This document shows positions 1-8,881 of a stretch of DNA of 53,797 bases, piece by piece. Every line of letters begins with the position of its first letter. Position 1 is the stretch's first letter. The position numbers and the translations under genes are program-made. Under the pieces are notes generated by a model. That model had not been told where the DNA came from. It was given only the letters and a program-made list of their open reading frames with translations, and searched no databases. The DNA lies in assembly GCA_944320885.1 (NCBI GenBank), contig CALUJE010000020.1:1-53797 (forward strand), in the 5' to 3' direction. The stretch is from an uncultured Phocaeicola sp. Lineage in GTDB: Bacteria; Bacteroidota; Bacteroidia; Bacteroidales; Bacteroidaceae.

Positions 1-385
1 ACATAGTGGTAATCGTTTAAATCTTATAATTCGGCACTATAAATTTAATACTTTTATCGCTATGTTCCTAATTATCAATGAAATATATTTATTCTTATTT
101 CGAACTCACGTTATTTATATAAATTCTCATTGTAACTATCTTCTGCAATAACACTTTTTACATATACTTTTTCTTATATATTTTTACAAAAAGATACTTT
201 TAGAGCTATATTCCAACAATATGCAAACTTATACTCATTATTACAACAAATATATATGCCTTTCCAATAACAATATTTTATCATAAATTAACCTTTACGA
301 CTTAATCTGTTTCAAGATTATCTCTATATTTGCTCACACATAAAGACACAATTTAATTTATTTATTTAATAAAAAGAGCGAAATT
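1..385. other. AT-rich intergenic region upstream of the tlpA-like gene
   Basis: I see no convincing gene in this very AT-rich stretch. The only functional signal is a Bacteroidota-type promoter near its right end, listed separately. The start of the window probably cuts the intergenic region of an unseen upstream gene. Confidence 0.6.
325..332 (+). promoter_or_regulatory. Bacteroides-type -7 box for the tlpA-like gene
   Basis: TATATTTG matches the TAnnTTTG -7 consensus of Bacteroides sigma-ABfr promoters. The -33 position carries only a weak match (TTTC). The start codon lies 53 bases downstream, leaving room for a short AT-rich leader. Confidence 0.6.
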
Positions 386-1594
386 ATGAAGAAAAGTTTA
401 TTCTGTCTTGCTATGGCATCATTATGCTGTAGCGCCAACTTGTTGGCTCAACACACAATCGAAGTTACAGGAAAAGTTAAATTCCTAGACAAAGATCAAT
501 TTAAGATGACTGCTTTCCAACGCGATGGATTTAACAAGAAAATCTTATCTGAAACTGTAGTTGATCCAACAACCAAAACCTACAAGTTAAGCATTACTGT
601 AGACAAACCGGGAAAAGTAGAATTGAATTGTGGAATGTGGCAATCCGTAAGCATCTGGGTTGAAGATGAAAACTTAGGAATCGACTTCCGCGGAGCTGAT
701 ACAGCAAAAATCAAAATCAAAAATCCTCCTTATGTATACATCAATGGTGGAAAAAACAATGAAATCATGAACTGGATTAACTGGACAGGTTACCGTAACT
801 ACCAGAATATGATTGCCATTTCACAAAATACATATCGTGCAAAATTCTCAGCTGAAGAAGATGCTATCAAGCAAAAACTTACTATGGATTTGTATGATAT
901 GAACTCTGCTGACACCGAAGCTTACATGCTGTATCTGTTGGAGCACTATGCAGACCGCAGCAGTATCATGGCTGTTATAGCTTCATTGAACTATGACAAG
1001 CACCAGGCTAAAATAGAAGAAGCATTGGATAAGATTGCTCCGAAATATCCGGCTCTTGTTGCTGATTACCGCAAAGCTGCAAAAGAAGCTAAAGAAAAAC
1101 GTGAACGCATGTTACCGGGAAGACCATTACCACAATTTGAAGCTACTTTGGCTGGCAACAACAAAAAAATAACTCCTGCCGACTTCAAAGGAAAAGTATT
1201 GGTACTTGACTTCTGGGCTAGCTGGTGCGGTCCTTGCCGTATGGAAATCCCTCACTTGAAAGAATATTATAATGAATTCAAAGGTAAAGATGTAGAGTTC
1301 TTAAGCGTATCTATCGATGCAAAAGACGCAGACTGGCAAAAGGCAATGAAAGAAGAAAACATGCCTTGGTTACAGGCTCACGTACCTAATGCAGGAAAAG
1401 AAGTTATGGAACTCTATCAATTCAGTGGTATACCATTTATCTTGGTTATCGATAAAGATGGAAACATCTACAAAAAGAGCGTAAGAGGTGAAGAAATCAG
1501 AAAAGCTATCCAAGAAGTTCTTGATGGCAAAAAAGCTGAAGCTCCTCAAGCTAAAAAATCTATTGGATTTTCAATGATGGGTGCATCAATGTAA
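386..1594 (+). CDS. TlpA/ResA-like periplasmic thiol-disulfide oxidoreductase
   Basis: A 402-residue secreted protein. A signal peptide covers about residues 1-21 and ends at LLAQ. Residues about 25-235 form an N-terminal region typical of Bacteroidota TlpA proteins, with no recognised catalytic motif. A thioredoxin domain follows at about 245-380. Its active site is W280-C-G-P-C284, and a later G-I-P-F supplies the cis-proline. Proteins of this family reduce or isomerise disulfides in the periplasm, often for cytochrome c maturation or envelope proteins; the partner here is unknown. The gene lies 138 bases upstream of a SusC/SusD cluster on the same strand, but a hairpin separates them, so co-transcription is uncertain. 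Family confidence is high and substrate is unknown. Confidence 0.88.
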   Translation: MKKSLFCLAMASLCCSANLLAQHTIEVTGKVKFLDKDQFKMTAFQRDGFNKKILSETVVDPTTKTYKLSITVDKPGKVELNCGMWQSVSIWVEDENLGIDFRGADTAKIKIKNPPYVYINGGKNNEIMNWINWTGYRNYQNMIAISQNTYRAKFSAEEDAIKQKLTMDLYDMNSADTEAYMLYLLEHYADRSSIMAVIASLNYDKHQAKIEEALDKIAPKYPALVADYRKAAKEAKEKRERMLPGRPLPQFEATLAGNNKKITPADFKGKVLVLDFWASWCGPCRMEIPHLKEYYNEFKGKDVEFLSVSIDAKDADWQKAMKEENMPWLQAHVPNAGKEVMELYQFSGIPFILVIDKDGNIYKKSVRGEEIRKAIQEVLDGKKAEAPQAKKSIGFSMMGASM

Positions 1595-1624
1595 AAACAG
1601 ACTTATCCTAACTATTTGAATTAT

Positions 1625-1671
1625 CTGCAAGAGGTGTCTTTTGTAAGCTATAATAAAGGAACCTCTTGCAG
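1625..1671 (+). terminator. Hairpin after the tlpA-like gene (terminator or attenuator)
   Basis: An 11-bp perfect inverted repeat (CTGCAAGAGGT / ACCTCTTGCAG) encloses a 25-base loop. The 3' arm is not followed by a T-run, so it may attenuate or protect the transcript end and not fully terminate. It separates the thioredoxin gene from the downstream lipoprotein/SusCD genes. Confidence 0.5.
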
Positions 1672-1732
1672 TATATTAGATACCTCCTACCGAGAATTCT
1701 CAATTTTATTTTTAACTTTTAAATCCTGAGAG

Positions 1733-3208
1733 ATGAGAAAAAGCTTATACTACAGCTTAATAACCCTATTATGTGCAGGTTTCTTTTATTCATGTTCCGA
1801 TGATGACAATTCAACCCCTGTCATTGGAATAAAAGAAGTAAAAATAACTCCGGCCGATGAAGCCATCGCCGTGTCTATGTATGGCAGATACAATACATTC
1901 ACTTTGGAAAATACAGATGACAGTATTGACGTGGATGTTCCTAAAGAAGCATTGAAGAATGCTCAAATGGAAGTAATCACAACCGTAGCTGCCAATATCC
2001 AAGCTTTCTGTAATGGAGAACTCATTAACGGTCCAGTAACAGTTGATGCCACTCAACCTATCAATGTAGAAGTAAGAGGCTACAATCAAAGCCATACCTA
2101 CACAATTAAGGTGGTTCAGGCAACAACCATTGCAAGTGGTGACGAGCCCAGATTAAAATCAACAGACATGCGCAAAATGGGAATCAATCCTAGCGCATAT
2201 GATTTTGATGTTACCGTATTCAATGACAAGTTTTATGCTATAACATCAGCAAAAGTCAACGATTTGATAGAGTATCAGCTTTATGAATCTGAAAACGGTG
2301 TTAAATGGAATGAAGTTTCATATAATTGCGTAGATTCGGAAAACAATCCTTGTACCATTGGCGGACGTGGAGCACGCCTTGCCGTATGGAACAACCGCTT
2401 GTATGTAATAGGCGGCGGACGCTATGACGGAGCCGACAAATATGGTTACGGACCGGAAGTAAGCTGGGGTTCACCTACAGTAAGCAACTGGCGTTCGTTC
2501 TCAACTGAAGACGGAATCAATTTTAAAGTTGATACGATTGGTATTGAATACAAAAAGCAAGATGACAAATTTGTAAGAAGGATTCCAACTCCAACCAGCT
2601 ATCCGAATGTTTTTGCATACGGTAACAAGATTTTCTATCAGGGAGGATATGCCGGACAGGTATTCGGCATGTGGCAATTTAATGCTCAATTCTATGCTAC
2701 TACCGACGGAAAGAACTGGGACAGTGTAACAGATAATATCTCACTTAAAAACCTTCACAAAAGCGCATACTTTACATTTAAAGGCAAACTGTGGTGCGTA
2801 GGAGGATTCAAGAACTACCTCTCTACTTCAAACATTTCAGCAAATATATATTCAACCACCGATGGAGAAAACTGGACACTGGAAACCAGTGAACCAGCTT
2901 TCGGAAAACTGAGTGGAATGGGCGTTGCCGCAACCGATGATGTTATCTATTTATTTGGAGGTGAATATTATAATGAAGAAAACAAGCGTGTATTGTCCGA
3001 TAAGATTTATCGCTCTACAGACGGTATAAACTGGGAACTGGTAGAAAACATCTCTGCAAAATATACAGCCAGATTGAGTCCTGCAGTTGTTGTAAAAGAC
3101 AACGAGGCTTACTTATTCGGACGCTATTCAAAAGCTACAAGTGATAATTATGCTTATCCGGTTGATAACGACGTTTTATTCGACACATATGTAATATCAC
3201 TCAAATAA
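1733..3208 (+). CDS. Kelch-like repeat surface lipoprotein (DUF6242-like)
   Basis: A 491-residue lipoprotein. The signal peptide ends in a lipobox at F-Y-S-C, and the Cys is followed by S-D-D-D, an acidic run like the Bacteroidota surface-export signal. Residues about 30-130 look like a small beta domain ending in Y-T-I-K-V. Residues about 150-490 hold repeated units with motifs such as YATTDGKNWD, YSTTDGENW and YRSTDGINWE, spaced like blades of a kelch or beta-propeller fold. The architecture resembles proteins annotated DUF6242, a name I assign from memory and with limited certainty. It sits 30 bases upstream of the susC-like gene and is probably co-transcribed, suggesting an accessory surface glycan- or protein-binding role. 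No catalytic motif is seen. Confidence 0.7.
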   Translation: MRKSLYYSLITLLCAGFFYSCSDDDNSTPVIGIKEVKITPADEAIAVSMYGRYNTFTLENTDDSIDVDVPKEALKNAQMEVITTVAANIQAFCNGELINGPVTVDATQPINVEVRGYNQSHTYTIKVVQATTIASGDEPRLKSTDMRKMGINPSAYDFDVTVFNDKFYAITSAKVNDLIEYQLYESENGVKWNEVSYNCVDSENNPCTIGGRGARLAVWNNRLYVIGGGRYDGADKYGYGPEVSWGSPTVSNWRSFSTEDGINFKVDTIGIEYKKQDDKFVRRIPTPTSYPNVFAYGNKIFYQGGYAGQVFGMWQFNAQFYATTDGKNWDSVTDNISLKNLHKSAYFTFKGKLWCVGGFKNYLSTSNISANIYSTTDGENWTLETSEPAFGKLSGMGVAATDDVIYLFGGEYYNEENKRVLSDKIYRSTDGINWELVENISAKYTARLSPAVVVKDNEAYLFGRYSKATSDNYAYPVDNDVLFDTYVISLK

Positions 3209-3238
3209 ACCATATATTCATGTAATTAAAAGAGCATT

Positions 3239-6200
3239 ATGAAAAGGAATCTCATATTATATATTTTCTTGATTCTGATGGTACCGGTTATGGCACAAAC
3301 CAAGCGCACCATTACAGGTACCGTTAATGACGAATCGGGAGAGCCCGTAATATCTGCATTAATCAACATTGATGGTACAACCACTGCTGTTTATTCAGAT
3401 TTGAACGGTAATTACTCTATCCAGGCAGAAGAAGGTCAGACGCTGGTTTTCTCATTTCTTGGATATGTAAAACAAACACATAAAGTGGGCAAAAGCGATG
3501 TTATCAACGTCATATTGAAAGAAGATGATAACACACGCCTCAGCGATGTGGTAGTAGTAGGTTATAGTACGGTAGAACGCCGTGACCTTACCGGTTCTGT
3601 TTCTTCCGTAAAACTGCCTGAAGAAAAGCCATTCCTGTCCATTGACCAAATGCTTGCAGGACAGGCTCCTGGTGTATTAGTCAGTGGCTCATCCGGAGCA
3701 TTAGGATCAGCCAATATGATGACCATTCGTGGTATCAGTTCTATCATCGGTGATAACAATCCTTTGTATGTTATTGACGGTGTTCCAATGTATAGTACAG
3801 ACCGTGAAAACAATCTGGCAAGCACCAGTGGAGGTAGTATTTCTGCACCAAGTATGAGTGGAGGCCAAGTTGGAGGCGGTTCACTCATGTATAATCAAGA
3901 CGTGGTAAACTCTTTTGAAAAGAATCCGTTGATGTCTTTAAATCCTGATGATATTGAATCTATTGAAATTTTGAAAGATGCATTCTCAACTGCAATCTAC
4001 GGTTCTAGAGGATCTGCCGGTGTAATTCTTATCACCACCAAAAAAGGTTCACGTGAAAAGACTCAGGTAAATATCAATTACTCAATGGCTATTGATAACC
4101 CGATAGGCAAACTGGATTTACTCAATGGCGATGAATACGCAGCCATTTATTCAGCATATTATCCTGACGGAAGTTTCCCAACAGGATATAACACTGATTG
4201 GGTAGATGCTGTAACACGTACAGCTGTAAGTCACAACTTATCTGCATCTGTTTCCGGAGGTACTCAAAAGAGTAATTACTTTGTCAGCATGTCATACAAT
4301 GACAACGAATCATACATCATCAACAACGGACTGGAACGTTTCTCTGCACGTGCAAATTTGGATACCAAATTGAACGACAAGTGGAACATGGGAGTCAACA
4401 TGTCTATCGCTAAAGTTAACAACAACTCTGTAGCCGCTCAAAGCATTTATTCTGCAGCCATTAAAAAGGCTCCAAACCTTCCGATATATGATGAAAACGG
4501 TGACTATCATTATGGATATTCCCCAAACTCAAAAGGTGACAATGAAGCATATAACCCAGTAGCAATGGCTTATAACAATGATGAATCTATTAAAGATATC
4601 CGTGTTATCGGTAATGCCTACTTGGAATTCAAACCATTCTCATGGATGACTCTGCGTTCTGAAATCGGAACAGATATCTCAAACTCTCAGGCAATGATCC
4701 GTAAAGGAGACATTCCTGTTGATTTGGAGAATGTTGTAGACAATCAGGCTACAGAAACAACCAATATGAACTACAAAGTGGTAATGAACAATACGCTGAA
4801 TATAACAAAAGCATTCGGATATGACCACTTCTTCCAAGGAGTTCTTGGACAGAGTTATGAATATTCCAATGAACGAGTAACATCTGTAAGAGGAAGTAAT
4901 TTCTTCAGTCCAGACTTGATAGGAGTAGGTGCCGCAGAAACAAAGAGCGTAACTCAGGCGCTTCGCCAAAAATGGGCCTTGTTCTCTGCTTTTGCACGCT
5001 TGAATTATCAGTACAAACACCGATACATGTTTGGTGTGACATATCGTATCGACGGTTCATCAAGATATAATAAAGACCATCGTTACTTGGGAACTCCTTC
5101 TGTTTCTGTTGGATGGAGAGCTTCTGAAGAAAGTTTTATTAAAGAAAGTCTGCCATGGATTGATGAAATGAAACTGAGAGCATCCGTAGGATGGTCAAGT
5201 AAAGACGGTAACAATAACTATTATGGTGCACAAGCTACTTATGAATTGTCAGACCGTAATTACGGTGGCCACAATTATCTGATGATGTCACAACCGGGAA
5301 ATGAAGACCTTGACTGGGAAAAGACCATCACTTATGATGTCGGCTTAGATTTGTCTATATTGAAGAACCGTTTGGATATTACCGTAGATTATTTCTACAA
5401 AAAGACCACAGATATGCTGTTTGGTTCTGACCTTCCAGGATATACCGGATACACCAAGCAAAACCAGAACATTGCCGATATGATGAATCAGGGTATAGAA
5501 TTCAAAATCATTTCGACCAATATCAAAACCCGCGATTTCACATGGCAGAGTATTTTCAATATATCACACAGTACTAATAAAATATTGAAGCTGAATTTCA
5601 AGGGTGACCAGATTACCCAGCTGAACAGCTCTGATAAATACTACGCTGTAGGCTATCCTGTAGCACAATGGTATTTGCATGAATGGGCAGGTGTTGATCC
5701 AGAAACAGGTAACCCGTTATGGAAATATGCAGATGGTACATTATCAACCACTCCTCCTGCAGCTAACGGTGAGACATCCAATGACAACAAAAAGGTATGC
5801 GGAACTGCCATGCCAACTTTCTATGGAGGTTTTACCAACAACCTTACATGGAAGAACTGGGAACTGGATGTATTGTTCACATTCTCATGCGGCGGTAAGA
5901 TGATTAACGCAACCCGTTCAAGCTTGCTGACATACACTACCGAAAATGCATATAACTTGAGCAAAGATATTCTTAGAATGTGGCAGGTTCCGGGACAACA
6001 GACTGATATCCCTAAACTGAATCATGCTTCTATTGTCGGATCATATGACTACAGTTTGGGTATCACCACTACCCGATTCCTGGAAGACAGTTCATACCTG
6101 CGCTTGAAGAGTCTGCAACTGACTTATAACGTACCGCAAAGCTTCTTGCAGAAAATCAAGATATTCAACCAATTTAAGGTTTATGCAGCCATGACCAATG

Positions 6201-6337
6201 TATTTACAGTCACCGGATATTCCGGAATAGACCCAGAAGTCAGTGCATTCGGTTCATCAGCAATCTATGCAGGCTACGATTACCTTACAATGCCTCAGTC
6301 AAGAAGCTATCAGTTTGGTATCAGAGCTAGTTTTTAA
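3239..6337 (+). CDS. SusC/RagA-family TonB-dependent outer membrane transporter
   Basis: A 1032-residue receptor. A signal peptide (about 1-19) precedes a carboxypeptidase-D-regulatory-like beta-sandwich (about 22-100; motifs ITGTVND and YSDLNGNY). A V-V-V-V-G-Y TonB-box-like segment and plug domain follow (about 104-270; LYVIDGVP and AIYGSRGSAGVILITTKKG). A 22-strand barrel ends in the aromatic C-terminal residue Phe. SusC proteins import oligosaccharides or peptides across the outer membrane with a SusD lid. The susD-like partner follows after 24 bases. No glycoside hydrolase, sensor or ECF sigma gene lies nearby, so the substrate cannot be inferred; it could be a peptide instead of a glycan. 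Confidence 0.95.
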   Translation: MKRNLILYIFLILMVPVMAQTKRTITGTVNDESGEPVISALINIDGTTTAVYSDLNGNYSIQAEEGQTLVFSFLGYVKQTHKVGKSDVINVILKEDDNTRLSDVVVVGYSTVERRDLTGSVSSVKLPEEKPFLSIDQMLAGQAPGVLVSGSSGALGSANMMTIRGISSIIGDNNPLYVIDGVPMYSTDRENNLASTSGGSISAPSMSGGQVGGGSLMYNQDVVNSFEKNPLMSLNPDDIESIEILKDAFSTAIYGSRGSAGVILITTKKGSREKTQVNINYSMAIDNPIGKLDLLNGDEYAAIYSAYYPDGSFPTGYNTDWVDAVTRTAVSHNLSASVSGGTQKSNYFVSMSYNDNESYIINNGLERFSARANLDTKLNDKWNMGVNMSIAKVNNNSVAAQSIYSAAIKKAPNLPIYDENGDYHYGYSPNSKGDNEAYNPVAMAYNNDESIKDIRVIGNAYLEFKPFSWMTLRSEIGTDISNSQAMIRKGDIPVDLENVVDNQATETTNMNYKVVMNNTLNITKAFGYDHFFQGVLGQSYEYSNERVTSVRGSNFFSPDLIGVGAAETKSVTQALRQKWALFSAFARLNYQYKHRYMFGVTYRIDGSSRYNKDHRYLGTPSVSVGWRASEESFIKESLPWIDEMKLRASVGWSSKDGNNNYYGAQATYELSDRNYGGHNYLMMSQPGNEDLDWEKTITYDVGLDLSILKNRLDITVDYFYKKTTDMLFGSDLPGYTGYTKQNQNIADMMNQGIEFKIISTNIKTRDFTWQSIFNISHSTNKILKLNFKGDQITQLNSSDKYYAVGYPVAQWYLHEWAGVDPETGNPLWKYADGTLSTTPPAANGETSNDNKKVCGTAMPTFYGGFTNNLTWKNWELDVLFTFSCGGKMINATRSSLLTYTTENAYNLSKDILRMWQVPGQQTDIPKLNHASIVGSYDYSLGITTTRFLEDSSYLRLKSLQLTYNVPQSFLQKIKIFNQFKVYAAMTNVFTVTGYSGIDPEVSAFGSSAIYAGYDYLTMPQSRSYQFGIRASF

Positions 6338-6361
6338 AAACACATAATTCAGAAATACATT

Positions 6362-7906
6362 ATGAAGAAAATAGTTACATATATATCATCTTTACTGATT
6401 GCACTCAGCAGCTGTAATCTGGATTTGGCTCCCGAAAACACAATGGTGGACCAGACGGTTTACAAAGACAAAAATACTGCCGAAGCAGCCCTTTTGGGTG
6501 CATACGTACGACTGAACATCGCCATATCTGGAGGTCCTCTGGACCAGAACTATTATCCCAATATCGGATATCCATATCTGTATGGTGATTTGGGAACCGA
6601 CAACCTGAAAGCGCAAACTACCTCTACATCCTGTCTGGCCATAGAAACGAGCGAATATTCGGAAAACGAACATGACGGCTTGTTGTTAGATACATGGAGA
6701 TATGGATATAACGGTATAGACTACGCCAACAATATCATCACCGGTATCAACAAATACGGAGCTTATGACAAGACAACAATGGATCAGCACATTGCAGAAG
6801 CCAAGTTCATCCGTGCATATATCTATTTCCAATTGCTGATGATTTATGGTGATCAGGCTTTAATGGGCAATGATAACGGATTAGGTCTGGTAGAACGACT
6901 TGAGCCTTATGCCGGATATGACCCTGAGGTCGTAATAACCCGTTCAACAAATGCTGAAACATGGAACATGATTATCAAAGATCTGACTGAAGCAATTCCA
7001 GATCTTCCGGAAAGTGCTCCCGCCAGTGTAACAGAACGCATACGTGCCACACAACCCGTTGCCAAGGCTTTGCTGAGCCGCATATATTTATATAAGGGAA
7101 CTTACACTAACAATAAAGAAGAACTGACTCTTGCCATGAACTATGCCAAAGAGGTATTAAACAGCAACAATTATCAGTTCTCTACAGAAAATTCGGAATA
7201 TACTACCAATCTGTTCCCTGAAAACATATACAGTACAGACGGTAGCACACAGCAGCCTACCAACCGCAGTAATGAAATCATTTTCTTCCAGGCCAGCCGT
7301 TTGGAAACAGACATGTACCCTTCAGGAATATATCAATATTATGGAAAGAAGAGTTTCTATGTGCCTGATGAAATGAAAAATTACTATGAAGAAGGCGATG
7401 TAAGAGGATATAATTCTGATACGGAATCAGACACTAAATATCTGCTTGCACAAGGTTCTGCAACCGACAATTCGAAGCTGATAACAAGCATGAAGTACAG
7501 TAACAGCAGTTCTGCCGATTTTAATAATGACGTTATCTATATTCGCTTGGCTGAAGTAAAATTAACATATGCCGAAGCTCTTACAAGATGTGAGAATGCT
7601 GTAAAAGAAGAAGCTGTAAAAGAGTTAAACGATATACATAAGCGCGCATTTGTTGACGGCAAAACTCCGGAAGACTATACCACCGGCTCATTTGCATCGG
7701 CCGACGAACTTCTGAAAGCCATCTTGAAAGAAAGAAACAGAGAGTTGGCTTACGAAGGTCTGAACCGTTGGGACATCATCCGTACCAACAATCTGCTCGA
7801 TGACCAGACTATGAAGAAAGTTGCTCCAAACAGATGGAACGCTCCTATTCCAAGTTATGAAATTGAAATTTCAAACGGAAATATCAAGCAGAACAGCGGA
7901 TATTAG
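6362..7906 (+). CDS. SusD/RagB-family nutrient-binding surface lipoprotein
   Basis: A 514-residue lipoprotein with lipobox A-L-S-S-C near residue 19. The N-terminal motif of SusD proteins is visible (LDLAPENTMVDQTVYKD), followed by TPR-like helices (EAKFIRAYIYFQLLMIYGD). The C-terminal RagB/SusD region contains ERNRELAYEGLNRWDIIR and finishes with a PIPSYEI...NSGY tail, the usual end of this family. It forms the lid over the SusC channel encoded just upstream and binds the imported ligand at the surface. A strong terminator lies 45 bases downstream, closing the transcription unit. Confidence 0.95.
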   Translation: MKKIVTYISSLLIALSSCNLDLAPENTMVDQTVYKDKNTAEAALLGAYVRLNIAISGGPLDQNYYPNIGYPYLYGDLGTDNLKAQTTSTSCLAIETSEYSENEHDGLLLDTWRYGYNGIDYANNIITGINKYGAYDKTTMDQHIAEAKFIRAYIYFQLLMIYGDQALMGNDNGLGLVERLEPYAGYDPEVVITRSTNAETWNMIIKDLTEAIPDLPESAPASVTERIRATQPVAKALLSRIYLYKGTYTNNKEELTLAMNYAKEVLNSNNYQFSTENSEYTTNLFPENIYSTDGSTQQPTNRSNEIIFFQASRLETDMYPSGIYQYYGKKSFYVPDEMKNYYEEGDVRGYNSDTESDTKYLLAQGSATDNSKLITSMKYSNSSSADFNNDVIYIRLAEVKLTYAEALTRCENAVKEEAVKELNDIHKRAFVDGKTPEDYTTGSFASADELLKAILKERNRELAYEGLNRWDIIRTNNLLDDQTMKKVAPNRWNAPIPSYEIEISNGNIKQNSGY

Positions 7907-7951
7907 AATTAAAGAAATAAATCTAATATAACATAGAAAAGGTATATCATT

Positions 7952-7990
7952 AAAAAAGGCTGTCTCAAATAATTTTAGGCAGCCTTTTTT
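7952..7990 (+). terminator. Rho-independent terminator after the first susD-like gene
   Basis: An A-run and GGCTGTCT pair with AGGCAGCC and a T6 run (one G-U pair). The hairpin is followed by TTTTTTG on the + strand and also has an A-run in front, so it could work in both directions. Confidence 0.85.
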
Positions 7991-8210
7991 GTATTTACAA
8001 GTTAAGCTTTTGTTCTGCCTCATTTTTACTATATATTAAGGGAATAAATAATTATTTCTATTCACAAATAGACCCCGAAGATTCACCTCATATCACTAAA
8101 ATACAGATTAAACATAAATTCTTCAAAAAAGTATTAGCCTTTGTTCAATACATTGTATATAAATTCTAGCTATTTACAAAACCAAGTCACCCCTAATTTA
8201 TAAAAAGTAT

Positions 8211-8262
8211 AAAGGCTGCTCTCTGTTCTTTAGCAAAAGAACAAGAGGCAGCCTTCTTTTTA
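8211..8262. terminator. Bidirectional terminator hairpin
   Basis: AAGGCTGC and GTTCTT pair with AAGAAC and GGCAGCCTT around a short loop. A T-rich tail follows on the + strand (TTCTTTTT) and an A-rich stretch precedes it, giving U-rich RNA on the - strand. It most likely ends the - strand transcript of the small lipoprotein gene at 8293. Confidence 0.75.
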
Positions 8263-8292
8263 ACAGACAGGGTAATGAAAAAACAGATATGG

Positions 8293-8796
8293 CTATCCGT
8301 CTTCTCCTTTTTCGTACTCCTCTATACAGAATTTGTTTACAGTAATCTCAAACCAGTCATCTTTAGGCCGATATATCACCATCCGGACTGCCATTCCATC
8401 ATTTGCTTCAAGGATATATTCCTTTTTACCCGTTCCGTTCATTTTATACCACATACCATTCTGACCATACAATATAAAAACAGGTTCTGCCGAAGTATAA
8501 TCCCAGCTAATACGATAAAACGAAGTTTTTCCTTTATGGAAAGAGAACGTACAAGACTGTTCGTCATATTCCACATAGTCCAGACTGGTCACCTCTTCCT
8601 TATAAAAATTCAATACTACGACTTTTCCCAGAGAGTCATAATCAAGCTGAATGTAATTATTCAGTTCACACTGATAACCGAAAGGTTCGCCTATATGTAA
8701 TTTAGGTATGGGAGTGTATTCTCCAACTTCTTCCTCATCACAAGCATTTATCACCAACATCATCACACAAGAAAATATAATTAAAATCTTATTCAT
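8293..8796 (-). CDS. Hypothetical small lipoprotein downstream of the RND operon
   Basis: A 167-residue protein when started at the ATG whose first base is 8796. An upstream extension is possible, but this start places a clean lipoprotein signal at the N-terminus (MNKILIIF...VINAC) with Cys followed by D-E-E-E, a surface-export-like acidic run. The rest is predicted soluble and beta-rich, with no domain I recognise; repeated aromatic/Gly pairs suggest a small beta-sandwich or lipocalin-like fold. It lies 85 bases after the outer-membrane efflux gene on the same strand, separated by a hairpin. A role in efflux is not indicated by its sequence. Confidence 0.65.
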   Translation of the reverse strand: MNKILIIFSCVMMLVINACDEEEVGEYTPIPKLHIGEPFGYQCELNNYIQLDYDSLGKVVVLNFYKEEVTSLDYVEYDEQSCTFSFHKGKTSFYRISWDYTSAEPVFILYGQNGMWYKMNGTGKKEYILEANDGMAVRMVIYRPKDDWFEITVNKFCIEEYEKGEDG

Positions 8797-8826
8797 AATG
8801 TATTTGCATATAAGGTTTGTAAAAGT

Positions 8827-8856
8827 TTCCACTCTATTCTCACGAACAGAGTGGAA
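8827..8856 (-). terminator. Hairpin between the efflux operon and the small lipoprotein gene
   Basis: A 9-bp perfect inverted repeat (TTCCACTCT / AGAGTGGAA) with a 12-base loop. On the - strand it is followed by ACTTTTAC, a weak U-rich tail. It may partly terminate the efflux transcript before the lipoprotein gene. Confidence 0.5.
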
Positions 8857-8881
8857 TGAAATCATAAATATGAGAAGCAAA

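Larger units (their letters stand above)
7907..8292. other. Intergenic region between convergent units
   Basis: This 386-base stretch holds two hairpin terminators, listed separately, and an AT-rich spacer between about 8000 and 8205 in which I see no gene, promoter or repeat. The flanking genes converge, so terminators at both ends are expected. Confidence 0.6.

Noticed and set aside
8275..8700. A + strand frame opposite the small lipoprotein
   Set aside because: It starts inside the terminator tail region and lacks any feature, while the - strand gene has a lipoprotein signal.
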